Source: Apoderus coryli (lineage: Eukaryota; Arthropoda; Insecta; Coleoptera; Attelabidae). From it: a DNA stretch of 64,000 nucleotides. Position numbers and translations under genes: made by a program. The stretch spans positions 11,966,001 to 12,030,000 of the forward strand of contig OU452210.1 in NCBI GenBank assembly GCA_911728435.2. Reading direction: 5' to 3'. The notes below the pieces were generated by a model. That model searched no databases. It saw nothing but the letters and a program-made list of their open reading frames with translations, and had not been told where the DNA came from. This document shows positions 32,211 through 46,516 of the stretch, one piece after another. Every line of letters starts with the position of its first letter. Position 1 is the stretch's first letter.

Positions 32211-35200
32211 TTCATTATATCGTTATTTATTTATCTTATATTGAAAGAGAATTGGGTTCTTAATACTATGAAATGTTGACACATTTGGATACATTCAAAA
32301 AATTTACCACAGTGAAGAACTTAAGAGAAGAAGAGAACATTCAGGTTATCCAAACGATGCTTGAAGCAATCTAAACACACACACGCACACGCAGTCTCGC
32401 TCGGAAGGCTATTCCACAGGTCAAAAGATCAGTTTGCCAGGAAATGCCGAAAGCCGATCTGGTGTCGTAAATTCGAATATTATGGTTGATATTATTTCTA
32501 CAACGTTCTAAACTAACTCATGATAAGATATTTGTTATTTTTTAAGGAATTGCTTTTTTTTTTTAATTTAATTAATTTAGCTGTAACTGTTTTAAAATTT
32601 TCTTACAATCGTTTACTTAAAAAGTTATCAAATAAAATGTTCGATAATTATTGTGAACTTCTAAATCATAACTGTTTTTTCTGTGAATAAAAATGTGAAG
32701 AAATTTATTAACTGATAGGAAAGTCAGCAAAACTGCAAATTTATTATTTAATTTATTTCTTAGTATCGATTGTAGTAAGGTTGTTACTGCCCCCCAACTT
32801 ATTTCTGCTTTTATAAATTGTTTCTATAATTTGATTGATAAATTAGTGTTAAACAGAACACTATTGTGATAAAATAATATATAACTAATTTTATGTCGTT
32901 CTAAGTAAGTGTACTATATATTATTTTAATTAAATTGGTCTCTAATTTCGTTTGTTCAGTAGGTAGATGCTCAATCATATTTAGTTGTGAATGTCGAAAG
33001 CCTGAACAAAATTTAATAAATGTGTTTTATCATCTATCAATGGAAATGTTGTACCTATAGGTATATGTTTCTTCTATACACTTTGTTTGAAATTATAGGG
33101 GTAAGAGTTAAAATTTGAGTAAATGGTCAGTCGATACTTTAAATTTTACAATTAATTTTCAAAAACCCTGTAGATATTTTGTGTTTTGTCCATTTAACGT
33201 AATTTGTATGTCTGTTGATTTGTAAAATGCCCAGTTTTATTTTGCACCCTGTATTTTCATTAATGTAGTGTATGTGACTTTGTGGAATCAATTTATTTGC
33301 GTGATTTGAAAGGAACTGGTTTTAATGTATTGTTCGTACTTTTATTTAAATAAAGTACGATTGACCATTAATTCTTGATGGCTTTACGAGATGTGTCATA
33401 TCATTTTTTTAGAATAAGTAAGAAAAGGTACTAACTCACTTGCTTTTCATAGTATTCTTTAAAATTACGAGATTTTTCCATAAAATAAAACCTGTTTCCG
33501 AAACACTTATTTTAGTCTCTTAGAAATATAGTCATTGAACATCTTTACAGCCTTTTCAGGCATTTAAATACGTTGACTACGCATTTTATTTTCAATGGAG
33601 CCTTCAGGGTAATGGCTCATTAATTCGACGTTCTCTGTCTTTAATAATCATCTGCAAGTGACATGTTGATGAATTACACACCATTTTCAGTATTATGATA
33701 GATTTCTTGAGACTGCAATTCTTAGATCTACTTACTCTATTTTTTTTTTATTTTTGAATTGCGTTTATTTTTTAAATTCTGCCATCAAACCATTAAGTGC
33801 TTATAGCCGATAAAGAGCAAAAAGTTTTTATTCCTTCAATTTTTAGTGCTTTTTTCAAGAAGTGTAAAGGTGATGTAATTACTTTATTATTTTTTCTGAA
33901 TCTCTAATGTACCCGAGGATGTACCCAAGTTTATCTTGAAACAAAATTTATTTATATTGAAGTTTTAACTTCTTGCCAAACTTCTAGGGTGTATGCCCTG
34001 TATCAAGATGGTATAAAAACCTTTTAATAGGCTTGACATAGACTGTTTTGTTTACAAGAGCTGTAGTCGATATTTATCAGCCCTTCTGATAGATCATGGT
34101 ATTATAGTTTTTAATATTTGGTTTTAATGTTATTATTTGATTGCTTTGTTAATTTGAATTTTGCTCGCTACGTTGTTCCTTTATTGTTGTAAGCTCAGTT
34201 TTGTTTAATTTTTTGTTGTTGCCAAGAGTTGGGTTGGTTGGGTTGTAGTCTCTAATTTGAACTATTTTTAAAAATTAAAAGAAATAACGAAAATATTTGT
34301 ATCTTGTTTTGTATTTATCACTTCAAAAAATATGACGATGAATACTTCAGAATGACTTAACGTAAATTTGGTAACTAAAACGAGAGGCGTATGAAATTAT
34401 CATTGGGTTTTAATATCACAATATCATACCGGTTAAAAGAGCATGAAATAGGGAAATTGTTAAAGGTTTTTGAAGAATAATTATTTTGTTTGTAAACAAA
34501 TATAGATTTCCACAATTTTATTTTGACAAACCATGTGTTCTATTTAGTTATGTTATGTCCAACCACTAATTTTAAACTTTTTGGAAAAGTAACATTTTTT
34601 TTGTGATCAGTCGAAAATGTTGACGATTTTCCATGTTATCGTTAAGAAATTTTGATCATTATCAGTGATAATTATTGGGGAAGGATTTACCAATTATTGA
34701 ATTTCTCGAACCTACTACAGATATAACCAGTGGTATTTTTTTATTGGGGAATAACATAAGATCAATTAGAGAATCTATGCGTAGAAATATGGCGCCCATT
34801 TACAATAATAATAGGTAATAATTTCGATATAATAATTATTTTACATGATGTTTTATATATAATTTATATGTTTACCCTATTATTAAAAATTCCGGACGCA
34901 AGTATGATATTTTTTGTAATTATTATTTCACCTACAAATTTGACGTAGTCTAACAGTTTTAAGCTCTCATCTGTTTGAAACACAATAGATTGCTCTTTTT
35001 CTGCGTAAACTGTGTTAGGATAATTTTTTCTAGCCCGCATCGGGACACCCACTTTTTCGAAAAAAAAAAACATGAAAATACATATAAAGTACTACATAAA
35101 ACATCAATAATTAGGATTTATAATCATAAAAGTACTTCAACTTGTTTTGAAACAATATTTTTCAGATGATTTAGTTTTTTGTATGACATCTTTTTGAGTT

Positions 35201-37391
35201 TTAATGTAGTATTTATAAAATTCTGCTCATGTGAATTTAAAGTTATATTGGCATTGAAAATGGCCTCAACAGCTGTTGAAACTGTATTATGTAAAATATG
35301 ACCAGGGCAGCCAATACAAAACGGGACGTTTCCTGACCTAGTCGGGATGTCTGGGACCAGGTAACAGTCCCGATATATCGGGACGGATGGCAACGCTAGG
35401 TCAGTTAGGTTCGTCATTTGATTTCGAATTAAAAATAAACACCTAATGTGACTTCTTGCGGCCTCTAATAATAATATAGAATACTTCAGAAGGCTAAATA
35501 AAGATATGTCGAGCTTTGTCTGCCACTGTACAATTTCAAATGTATGCTAATGCTAAACAATAAATAATATTCGTTTTGATTCGATTAAGAAAAATATGTC
35601 GTTATTCATAATATTATGAATCCACCTATATAGACTGACGCAAAGTTACGTACCTACTTGCTACAAATTGTATGTTTGCTTGTAGCAAATACAAAATTTC
35701 ATAATTATTTAATTTTTGTTAGAAATAATATACGTAAACACTCTATTAGTAGTTAAACTAATAATACAGAAACAAGATTTATATACATACAACAAAATTA
35801 ACACTTACTTAATGGATAGATAAGTACATTCAAATTGATTTCCTATTTTTTTTGTTGATATTTTTATGTTTTAAATTTTGAATAACCTTTGACTCCAATA
35901 ATTATAAAAATAATATTTCTCTTTTATTTACAAAAAACTAATCTCTTTCCAAACTTAATAATTTAATTTTAAACAATTTTCAGATAAAAGTGATTTATTC
36001 AATTATTTGAATCTGTGGGTTTATGGTTGAAAATTAAAAATTTAAATAGGCCTAACTATATTCTCAAGAAAATATTTATTTTTAAGGACATTCAGTTGGT
36101 TTTCCAATTCAAATATCTATTTTATGTCTGTGATTTTTTATTTATGCAAATTTTTTATTCATAAATATGTTAAACTATACAAAATGAAAGTTTGAGTCCT
36201 GATGATGGTTTAAATTAAACAGAAACTGAATCTTTGTTGCTTTTTCTACTTACATCCCAATAAAAATTTTCCACAATACATAATTGATGTTATATTGTTC
36301 GCTAAGCACTACCAGAATTTGATTTTATATTTTGCAATTCTTTCGCAACTTTCAGCTATATAAAGAGAGCCTTTGGTCGAAGTTGTTTTTGCAATTTTCC
36401 TCACCTAAAGCTATTAGGCTAAACTTGAGAATCAGGAATTCCTCTAAAGTTTATACAATACAGCACCCTAGGTATATATGGGGTGTTAAAAGTTGTGATA
36501 TCTATTTGATTTTTTAAATAGAACACCTCACATATTTGTAGCTCTTATTTTGTCCCGTGTACACCCAATTGATTTCTCAAAATACAGTGGGGAATATTTT
36601 TTTTTACAAGCACATCTTTAATATTATTAGTTAATTTAAAACGTAATTTTTTTAACTTTATTTCTTTAAAACTTTTATTTTGGTAATCTGTGGTTGAAGT
36701 AATCCTGAAATAATAAATGTAAACCTTTATACTTTTTATTTTACGGTTGTTTTTAGAAAAAAAAATAGTAAAAAATGCTACGCTACTACAATATAAATAA
36801 TAATGTTAAACTTTGTCAAAGTATGAACATTTAAGAGCCAATTCCACACAGGTCGGACAATTTTTATGTAATTAGTGGTTTGGTTTGAAACGGGTAGCCA
36901 ATCGGTATTGGTCGGACCTTCACCACAAGATCTTCGACTGTATAATTTTCTCCTGCTAAATTCCATACCAATCTCTTTATAAAATGCTTTATTGCGATCG
37001 TTTTAAGAGTTTTTTTGTTCATATTAGCTGAAATAGGAAAGCTGAACGCATATTTTTCAAATTTTAGAATTTCCATTGGTTGATGATTTACTCAAGCACT
37101 GAATAATACTCCCCAGGTTATTTCTAGAGGGGTTTTCCAGCAATGATATCATTTTTTAACTGAATGTAACAATACTTGGATAAGAGTCCAATATTTTTGA
37201 CCAATACGTCAATTATAATATTATGTAAACAATAGACGATTTATTAATGAATATGTTGACCTTTAATCAAGTTTGTACGATGAAAATTTTGAATGAACAA
37301 ATGAATTGTATTAATAATTTCAGTTCTATTTTTATCAATAAACGATGATTTATTTTTGTCTCGTGAATAATTTTTTTCTGTTCTTTTTCAG
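32211..37391. other. remainder of the presumed domeless first intron
   Basis: I find no gene in this 5.2-kb AT-rich stretch. A possible hAT transposase scrap is listed at 35170-35400. The overlapping minus-strand frames at 36778-37076, just upstream of the first coding exon, show no recognisable domain. Confidence 0.4.
35170..35400 (-). mobile_element. possible hAT-type transposase scrap
   Basis: A 97-codon minus-strand frame includes CIGCPGHILHNTVSTAVEAI, which resembles the C-x-A-H-x-x-H-N segment of hAT/DUF4371 transposase-like proteins. The adjacent DNA (about 35310-35400) contains CCCGATATATCGGGA inside a GC-richer patch unlike its surroundings. The match is short, and no terminal repeats or target duplication could be set. 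Confidence 0.35.
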
Positions 37392-37424
37392 AGACGTTTT
37401 GCTTAACTCTTTATCCAAGGAGTC

Positions 37425-40400
37425 ATGGCTATAACTAAGTTGTTTATTATGGTATTGAAGATATGCATTTTTATATTTACGTTAATTAATTTTGTAACGT
37501 GCAAATTGAAATGTGCCGATTTGGGTTCAGACACAGGGGGATGTAAGTTGTTTTTGTTTTTATATAATTCAGAAAGATAATATTTTTATGTATTTAATAT
37601 ATTTTAGATACTTGGCCATCCGGGGATATAACGTTACGGTATGGAGAGCCTCTAGATATTGTATGCAGTTTATATGAGGCTAATGGTGATAATGATAGTT
37701 CAAAATTGAAATTTCTCAAACATAATGAGACAGTGCCAAAAGATTACGTAAGATTTTAGTTATTTTTTTTTGTATATTTCCGACAAATGGTCGATAACAG
37801 ACGTTAGATGTCTATATAAATAAATATTCCTTCTTAAACGTCAGAGCCACTGTACAAGTACATCGCAAATTTTACATCGATTGTGCTCGGTGGTCCGCCA
37901 AAACTGTCGATAGATTTGCGGCAATTTTTCAACCGCTTGTACCATTCTGTAATTTGTTTCTTGCCCATCTACATTAGTCTGCAAAAGTCTTCGGCATCAT
38001 TTCAATAGTTTCCACTCATGTTTTCATCATTTTTAAAGATAACAAATTGCACCGAGTATAAAAAGCTTGCTATAAACAAATAAACACAACGAATCCCTGC
38101 TGTAGCTGGGGCAACCGGCAAGTTGCTGAGGAGTCCCTGATTACGTTTCTTTATACATATACGCAGACGGCTTCAAATATAAATTTCAAATTTGACATTA
38201 AATAGAAATTAGTGGTCTTAAATTCTATTTTTAATATGATAACAATATCTACATATACATTTTTATTTCTATAAAAATGGGTAAATCACCTTTGGAGCCA
38301 TAATTTTTCGTGGACACATAATTAAAAATATTTTATGGTTTTTATTATTTATAGATTGAAGTGTTGAACTCAACAAGCATAAGATTACATATTGAAAAAC
38401 ATCCTAAAACCAGTAGTGATACATATTACTGCATATCGGAAGGCACAAATAATGCAGTATGTCTAAATCTGGTACTCGTTGGCAGTAAGTTACTTATCAA
38501 TATGTTTTTTTTTATACACAACTTGTCAAATAATTGTAAAATCATATTAAGATACCTACTTTTTATTCTTAGGGTTAATTTAAAATATTTTTATTTTACA
38601 ATCCGCTAGCTGTAACAACATAGACAAAATAAAAAAATACAAACTTTACAATTGCCATATAATGAACAAAAGGAGAAATGAATTTTATAGCATAGTAAGG
38701 AAAACAAAGACTGGATGTATATTTGATGCAGGCATTTACCATGCGTTTGTACCAATATTGGAAGTACTACATACATGCATCAACTATTTGTGGCGTCCAA
38801 AAATGTGGACCACGTACAGGAACAAAAAAGAAATCGTTGGAGGTTAATTCAAGACTTTACAGCGGATGGCCCCTCTATTCGATGTTTACGTGCTCAGCAA
38901 GGAGAGATGCGATTGTCAATTTTTTTTTCACGGACAAATGTTCATTCAAAATTGAACTTATTTGAGTAGGACTAGGCCCAGGTCAACTTTTATAACTTAA
39001 TATCTCAAACTGTATAATTTTTACAAGAATATCTCACCAAGTTGATTTTCCTTTTCGTTAATGAAGCAGCACATCACTCAGCAAGCTCTTCAAGGAGAAT
39101 CTGTCTTATTGCGAGGTTGAGGTATCATTTAAGATTTCAAAAGTTTCATAGTTATTTAGATACCAAGGGATAAAAGTGCGTCCTTTTTCCCGCGGATGGG
39201 TTGAACGCCAACCGGAGGACATTAAAATCCAAGGGAGAAAATGCACTTTTGTTTTGTTTTCTTTATTTTTTGTCTATTTAAAAAAAAATCTTCCTACTAA
39301 AAAAGGGTTTGTTTTTTTGGTACCTGGATTTCACAACTACTAAAAAAACTTGCCACAATATAACATCTCAAAGGAGTATAATATATTTGTGTCGCCAAGT
39401 CGGCGCTGTATATAAATATATAATATGTTGTTTACCATAAAGTAAAAGCAACTGTCAGATTTCCGTATTCAATAAAATCTATTAAAGCAAAATGGACTCC
39501 GAAACTGAAAATAATTGTAGATAAATATCTTTAAGACTTTATTTTGAATTGTTTTGTAGTTTTTAAGTTGTTTCAATTTAAAAAAAAAAATGAGTTGAAT
39601 AGTAGAGGGAGAAAATAAAAAATGTTTTCCCAAGGAACGAAAATAACAGTCCCGACCTAATTCCCAATGATTTCTTCACCTTTACGAAAATCAACGATTT
39701 GCATAGGTTTCTGTCTAGAGAAGTAGCACTCGACGCATTCAAAAATGCAATTTTGACAACAAACGAGTAGAATAAACTCCTACCAGAGTTGGTTCGAGCA
39801 TTTAAATATGTATATAGAAAAAGATACAACAATATATAAATTATAACCCCCAAAAGAATGAGATGAGAGGTGTGCCATACATCCTTGTCTTTGAATCTTC
39901 AATACAGCTAGTAGAATGTATCATTTTGACATCCTGTATGTATATCTTTTTAGTTTAGTATATAAGTTATTGATAAAGCTTACATTTTCATAACAATATA
40001 ACCGTTTCAATATTAATTTTCAGCTGCGCCACAAGATGTGACTGATTTTAAATGTCTGGGATTAAATTATGAACAGATAAATTGTACATGGACCGCACCT
40101 AACAATTATGTTATGACAACTTATAATCTCACGTATTCCGTTGAATTGAGGTATTTAATTTGTAATAAATATATTTCTAGATAATGTCGAATAAAGCCTC
40201 ACTAACGATCGCGCACTAAAAATACAGGGTGACAACTGGGAACTGGACGGAATTTAAATAAATATAACACAAGACAGAATAACGTATCTTTTGTGTATTA
40301 AGTATGGAAACTAATTTTATCGCGTTGGATTCTTTCGACCCTCTTCATGATATCCTCCATAACACGCTACTCGATCGCTCGATCAATATTCGCTGGTGCA

Positions 40401-43400
40401 TTGCATTCTTCAATTCTACCAAATTTTGAGACTTGTGAACATATATAATATATACGACTCTTTGCAGGCCACGGCACCGCTCCATAACATGAAATGCTGC
40501 GTTGACAGTATGTGCCGTGGTCCTATTTTGCTGAAATCACATCCCTTGGGTATATCCATTTCCTACGTAAGCACCGGTACTCGGCCTCTTAATAACTGGG
40601 GACCAATAATGCAAGTAGGGCGAGTGGGACACTAACTATACTTTGGAATATTCAGAATTAATTAATAGGTCGCTCGTGGATATTTCGTGAATTTTCAGAA
40701 GACGAGTAAGTAGTTAACGCTCTGTTTATTAACTGCTTTAATTGCTGAACAATCTGTAATTTGGGGAGTGGAATTTTAAATCCTGCAAGATTTTTCTAAG
40801 ATACTCCTGGTTTCCGTCCAATTACATGTTTTCGGGCGGACCTTGACGGGTTTCAGCTTCTCTCACTGGCTCTATGGTTTTTACGGTTCTTTGTAGACCT
40901 GCTGAATAATCTAGAGATCCACCAATTGCCAAAAATTATCAATCATCAGTCTGGGGACCAATGTCCCTGCTTCATCAAAAATGACACAAAATTACAATGT
41001 AGTAACGTCGCGTTTGTCCGACTCTAATCCGGTTCCCAATTTTCATCCGTTACATTTTTAATAAATGAAAAAAGCAGGTTTTGCAATAATGTAAATCTGT
41101 TTACCAATAAAGTAACGAAATGTGATGCCACTCAATTGTACGAGTCATTGATAATTAATTAGAGTTCTACAATAGATCATAATATCAATAAATATTATTT
41201 TAATTTTTTATCAGGGTAATTTTCGTGTAATTCTTTATTCGACTTTTTCATTCAATTTAATTTATAATAGTATATATACTAGAATATCAAGTTTCATGTG
41301 TACATTGTTTTTATTTACTTTTTTTTTAAGTAATGCTCAACAAGGATGTCCTCACCTTCAAATGCGTGACAATCGATATAGCTGTGTGTGGAGTATATCA
41401 ACAACACCTCAATATAGACAATCACATAATAATTTCATATTTCATCTGACAATGAAGAATGCTTTAGGTACCAAGGAGCAGAACTTCGAAATTCCAACAT
41501 GGAACTATGGTATGTTATTTTTGTATTTAGTTTAATGATAATAATAAAATGTTGTTTCCACAAAATTAATTAAAAATAAATACATAATCGTACGTTTCCA
41601 AGAACATCGAACCAGTATGCAAATAAATATTCAAATTTTCTTTTCTTCTTTGATATCAGAATGAAGTTTACTTTACCCTAAGGAGTGCATTAAATTTTCC
41701 TTAAAAAGTCTGCATTCAAATACATGTGTGTGTCGTTTTTGGAATGTGTGTGTTTTTTTTAATATAACTTTTTTATGTGGTTTAGTTATGATAATTGCTT
41801 GAAACAAAATATTTACTACAAAATCGATATTTTGGGATCAGAAAGATATGCTTAGACCAATAAAAACAATCGTGGTGCAGATAATTGTTTTTGAAGTCCT
41901 TGAACAACAATGAACATAAACCTAATATGAATGCTTATTTAATTTTTAGTAATTCCCAAAGCACCGCAAAACTTAGTTGGAAAAACAGTTTCACCACATT
42001 CAATAAAACTTACATGGATTAATTCAATGACAAGTTTTCCACCTGGTACCCATCACAGAGTTAGTATTTATGAAAATTATAGCAAAAAATGGAGACAGGT
42101 GGCTTTAATCAAAGACGCTTTAAAAAATCAGACTTTACAGTATATGTTAACTGATTTAAAATATGCACATACCTTATATGATATACGAGTTTCAATGAGA
42201 TCAGCTGTTGCTAATAACTCTGATGAGTTCCTATGGTCGCAAAACGCATCTATAACAATTTGGACTAAGTCAAGCTTGCCAGACAGACCACCAAAAACTA
42301 ACGTTGGTAGTTTTGAAGTAATCAATAAAAAGGATAGTCGTGATATTTACGTTTATTGGCAAAAAATTAATGAAGAAGAACAAAATGGTGAAAACTTTAC
42401 CTACCAAGTGAAAATTCTTGGTGATCCTTTACATCTGCCAAAAGAATTAAATAAAGCATATGCTAAATTTGAAGATCTTCTCACTGGCATACCATACACT
42501 TTTCATGTATGGTCTACGAATGAAATTGGTTCTTCCAAGGACTATTCAGTAGTTTCAGTTCCTAGCGATCAGGAGCGTAAGTAAATATAGAAACGCATTA
42601 AATTTTCTCTAACTAGCGATACACTTTTAGGCATACACGGGCCCATAAATGTTATTAAATATTCGCATAAAGGCAATGTACATGAAATTAAATGGGAACA
42701 TCCTAACGTTACGGGAAATCTTATAACAAATTACACTGTATATTGGTGCAGCAATCTCCAGGATCGTCCATTTCAATGTGGGGTAAGTAAATTTATAAGC
42801 ATTTGCATGCTAAAGTCATAAAAAAACAACAGTAATCATTATTGTTACAAAACAATACACTTTATTTATTCTCACTTCATTTATACCATCCTTGACCTAC
42901 GATATACTATTGTTTTAACAGAGACATAATGTGGCTGCTTGTAATAAAAATTATGATAAATGCTAATTACCTATTGAGTAATTTTGTATCGAGTAGTGTA
43001 ATTTATAATTTAGTTAGAAGTTGGGTAATGCGACTGGCGCTTGTTTTTTATTATTATTATTATTTTCATCCCCAATACTTCAGGAGCGCTTTAGGTACCG
43101 AAATCTGTGTCCTTGTTCAGGTTTTTTATTGAGTGTTTCATCTATTTGAAGGTATATAGACCCTCACAAGTTAAAATGTTGATGTTACTACTGTGGTGAT
43201 TTTTTTATAATCTTTTTTTTATTTTGTATGGCATCTTTCTTTTAAGTGTCTGTAGGTCGTAACAGTTTTTCAAAGTTATCTAAATCTTCTAATATGGAAA
43301 TGTGTGTCCATTTCATTCTAGTAAATCCATTTTAAATTTTCAGGGAAATTTAAATTGGGAAACTGTTCCTAATGCAACGACAAGTTACAACAGAACGTTC

Positions 43401-46400
43401 TCAGATAGACATATAGAACAATTTGCAGTTTCAACCAATTCTATTGATGGTAGTAGTGGTATGTCTTGGGCTGAATGTACGATCATTCCACGAGATGGGG
43501 GCAAAATTACAAATATTTTTGTTGAGGCTCTTGGTTCCACTTGGATTAATCTGGGATGGATGCTCGGATGTGCTGATAAAATTGGTTCTGTTACTGGATT
43601 TGAAATACTTTATTGTCCCACTAATGAACAGAAAAAGGAATGCCAAGGTAAGTTTATTAATAAATATAATTTTGCATTACCCACAAAGTTAAATATTTGC
43701 TCAGTATTGGTATTTAATATAAATTTATATTCTTCAATTTCAGAAACTGCTAAATCTTACAAAATCAAGGGTGATTCAAAAACAACAAAAGCAAATTTAA
43801 CTGGATTGATACCAAACAAAACTTACCGGCTTCAAGTTAGTGTTATTGTTAGACGAAATTCACAAAGTGTTTATAGTGATCCGATTTATTATCCAACATT
43901 GGAAGGAAGTAAGAATATATTAATTTTTGTATAATATGTTCTCGATCTAATAATAATAATTTATTAAATAGAGTTTTAATTATTTATTTGTTTGAACGTC
44001 TATTTTTTAGCTCCCACTGCTCCACGGAATATAAATATCTCAAATATCACGTCAGATTCAATGATTGTTTCGTGGGATGAGCCAGAGGAATTGAATGGTC
44101 ATATAAAGGAATATAAAGTTTTTTATAATAATAATGAAATCAAAGTGGACTATACCATGTTGCACTCCAGCGTTAAGGTATGTCCAAACGATTGAACTTT
44201 TGAGGGGTTACGACTTTTAACTTGCTCGTAAATAACAACTGTTTGAGAAATCGCGACTCAATTTCCAACCAATCAGGAGGGATTGGAATTGTCTTATTTT
44301 TTAGCATATCTGCCATACATAATTTCTCAGGGCTAAATATTTATTTCTGTTACAGATTACAAATTTGACATCTTTCCAGAACTACGATGTCTATGTGTTG
44401 GCTTGCGTGGTATCGTGTTCAGAACCTTCCGCTGTTTTACATGTAACAACGAAAATTTCAAGTAAGTTTATTGTTAAATTCAGCAAAATCCCCTGGTCGT
44501 AAAAACGTTTTGGGGTAAAAAATATTTTTAGAATTTGAGGGAGTTCCGGATGCCAATTTTATGTCTTCTTTTGTTTATAATTTTTGTTCGTGTACATTAT
44601 TTAATTAATACTACAAGAGCGATATATAAATCGCTGTATTATTTATTTTTTGATTCACCAATTGTAATGTCTTGAACAAACGTTGCATCACTAGATTACG
44701 ATTTATCTAAACTTGTTCCAGAACCGTCAAAAATTCCTCAACCTATAATAAGTCAAAAGAGTGGTCAAACAGTCATGATTCAATGGCAAAAACCAAGTCC
44801 TCCTAACGGTAGAGTTGATCATTACGAATTAAGAATTTCGCAAGATATGAATAAAACTGAAATCGTCAAAAGTAAGTTTGATATGATTAATTTATAACAT
44901 AATTATTAAATAAATATTTTTTAGATGAAAGTTATGCTATCAGTTGTGAGAAGGAGGTATATGTTGTTTCTGTCAGAGCGGTTAATATTGATTTTAACGG
45001 AAGGCATTTTATTGGTGACTGGAGTCACGAGTTAAAATATGATTGTGGCAAAAGCGATACGTACATAATCTATGTGCTCATTGCATTCCTGATAATTGTG
45101 ATTTGTTTCGTGGCTTATGTACTCAAAAAGTAAGTCAAAATATGTACATCTGTTTTTATTCCATAATGTCTAAAAGTCTTCACTATTATTCGAGAAAAAA
45201 AAAGCCGACAGAAAATTATAGTCAAATTTATTCTACATAAAAGTTTTTGTTCATTATGTGATATTCCTGAAATAATTTATGAAAAAGTTTAAATAAATGC
45301 ACTAAACAACATGAAACATATTGATTCCAGTTCTGTTACCCTTTAATTTAATTTAATTTAATTTAATATACAAAGTAGCCATAAGCAACTAGGTGTTTGT
45401 GAATGACTGGCTGCATCTGTTTTACTATATAAATTAAGATTTAGGTGTAACTTCTTATTTCACGTATACATAGAAGATTCGTTTGGTTAAGGTATAACGA
45501 TTAACCGAAAAGGTTCAGCGGTTGGTTGGTTATTGAAATACATTTTTTTAATTTATTTTAAAGGTCATATAAACATTTTCGGCGAATGAAAGAGCTGGAA
45601 CCAAAACTTCCAGCAGGACTTGAGGCGGTATCACAATTATTCCAAGATAAACCTCCATCGCCATCACCCTCCGTAAAACTATTGGATATGGGATCAGAAA
45701 TGCTTGACACAAGCGGATGTAGTTCAGGACAGGAAAGTATTGCATCTTCATTGCAATCAACGACGAATTTATCAACATCCGATTCTGGTACAGAACAACT
45801 GTGCACAGCTTCGTTAGGTAAAGACTGTACGAATTCTTTGAGGAAACGTAATCCAGGTAAATATATTTCTAACAATGTGATTAAGAAATACATTTTACAA
45901 TATGTTGTTATGTTATTATTTATATTTGATAAATTGATTGTTAGTCATTATACATTTTTGTTTTTTATTATTTCAAGGTTATGTTCTGCCTGAAACTGTA
46001 GCACAAGCACGCTCTCCGCCAGGAGCCTATGTTGTATTTGGTGGTGATTCACAATTAGCACCTGAGAGTCCGGATACTTCACCATATATACCGTTCTCTG
46101 AGATAACCGCAAAGCCATATGTATCAGCGGATCATGCCAGCGAATATAATATATCACCAAATATGACAAAGTCCGGCTACGTACCTTTTACTACAACACA
46201 GGAGCCACAGTTCACAAATACTGGTTATGTTGTAGCTGGTATTCCACCATCTAAAACTGTGTTAATGCCGGAATCGGACAGAAAAAATAGTGAAGAGGAG
46301 CCGCTCTATGTTCCAGCCGCACACACAATTGAACCGCGTAAAAATACGCAGTTCTGGCCGGAAACTACTTCGGATATGCCGAAAACTGGATATGTCTGCG

Positions 46401-46516
46401 TGGGGGAGCCAGTAATTCCAATAGCCAGTAAAACTGACGTAGGCTTAAATGTAAATGTATGTAGAGGATATGTGCCACATAAAGCATTTGAAGCTAAATC
46501 TATTAAGGAAGACTAA
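37425..46516 (+). CDS. dome: Domeless, JAK/STAT cytokine receptor
   Basis: Fifteen coding exons in consistent phase: 37425-37542, 37608-37747, 38355-38484, 40024-40150, 41331-41509, 41950-42576, 42631-42782, 43344-43647, 43744-43908, 44011-44177, 44356-44461, 44722-44871, 44925-45129, 45564-45856 and 45978-46516; 1133 residues. The first 26 residues form a signal peptide. Residues to about 170 form an Ig-like/cytokine-binding N-terminus with paired cysteines; fibronectin type III repeats follow (KAPQNLVGKTVSPHSIKLTW, GPINVIKYSHKGNVHEIKWE, TAPRNINISNITSDSMIVSW, KIPQPIISQKSGQTVMIQWQ), with many N-glycosylation sites. One membrane span lies at about 832-855 (IIYVLIAFLIIVICFVAYVL). The roughly 275-residue cytoplasmic tail has a Ser/Thr/Pro part and repeated Tyr-Val motifs. 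Domeless binds Upd-type ligands in Drosophila and activates Hopscotch and Stat92E. Length is comparable to the fly protein (about 1280). Confidence 0.92.
37835..38045 (-). mobile_element. mariner N-terminal helix-turn-helix relic in a domeless intron
   Basis: The minus strand reads MGKKQITEWYKRLKNCRKSI followed by DSFGGPPST. This corresponds to the second helix-turn-helix of mariner transposases (..V.EW..RF..GR..V.D....GRPST). Two in-frame stops occur just upstream. It lies in the intron 37748-38354. Confidence 0.6.
40225..41050 (-). mobile_element. decayed Tc1/mariner element with terminal inverted repeats
   Basis: The element is flanked by TA on both sides. The left end reads GGGTGACAACTGGGAACTGG and the right end, reversed, GGATGAAAATTGGGAACCGG, giving 16 of 22 matching bases over the full repeat. 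Inside, on the minus strand at about 40320-40500, scraps such as VSKFGRIEECNAPANI and RVMEDIMKRVERI resemble the C-terminal end of mariner-like transposases. Stops and frameshifts rule out activity. It occupies the domeless intron 40151-41330. Confidence 0.6.

Noticed and set aside
38662..38969. Three overlapping plus-strand frames in a domeless intron
   Set aside because: Frames shift against each other and none resembles a known family; may be a transposon scrap but I cannot support it.
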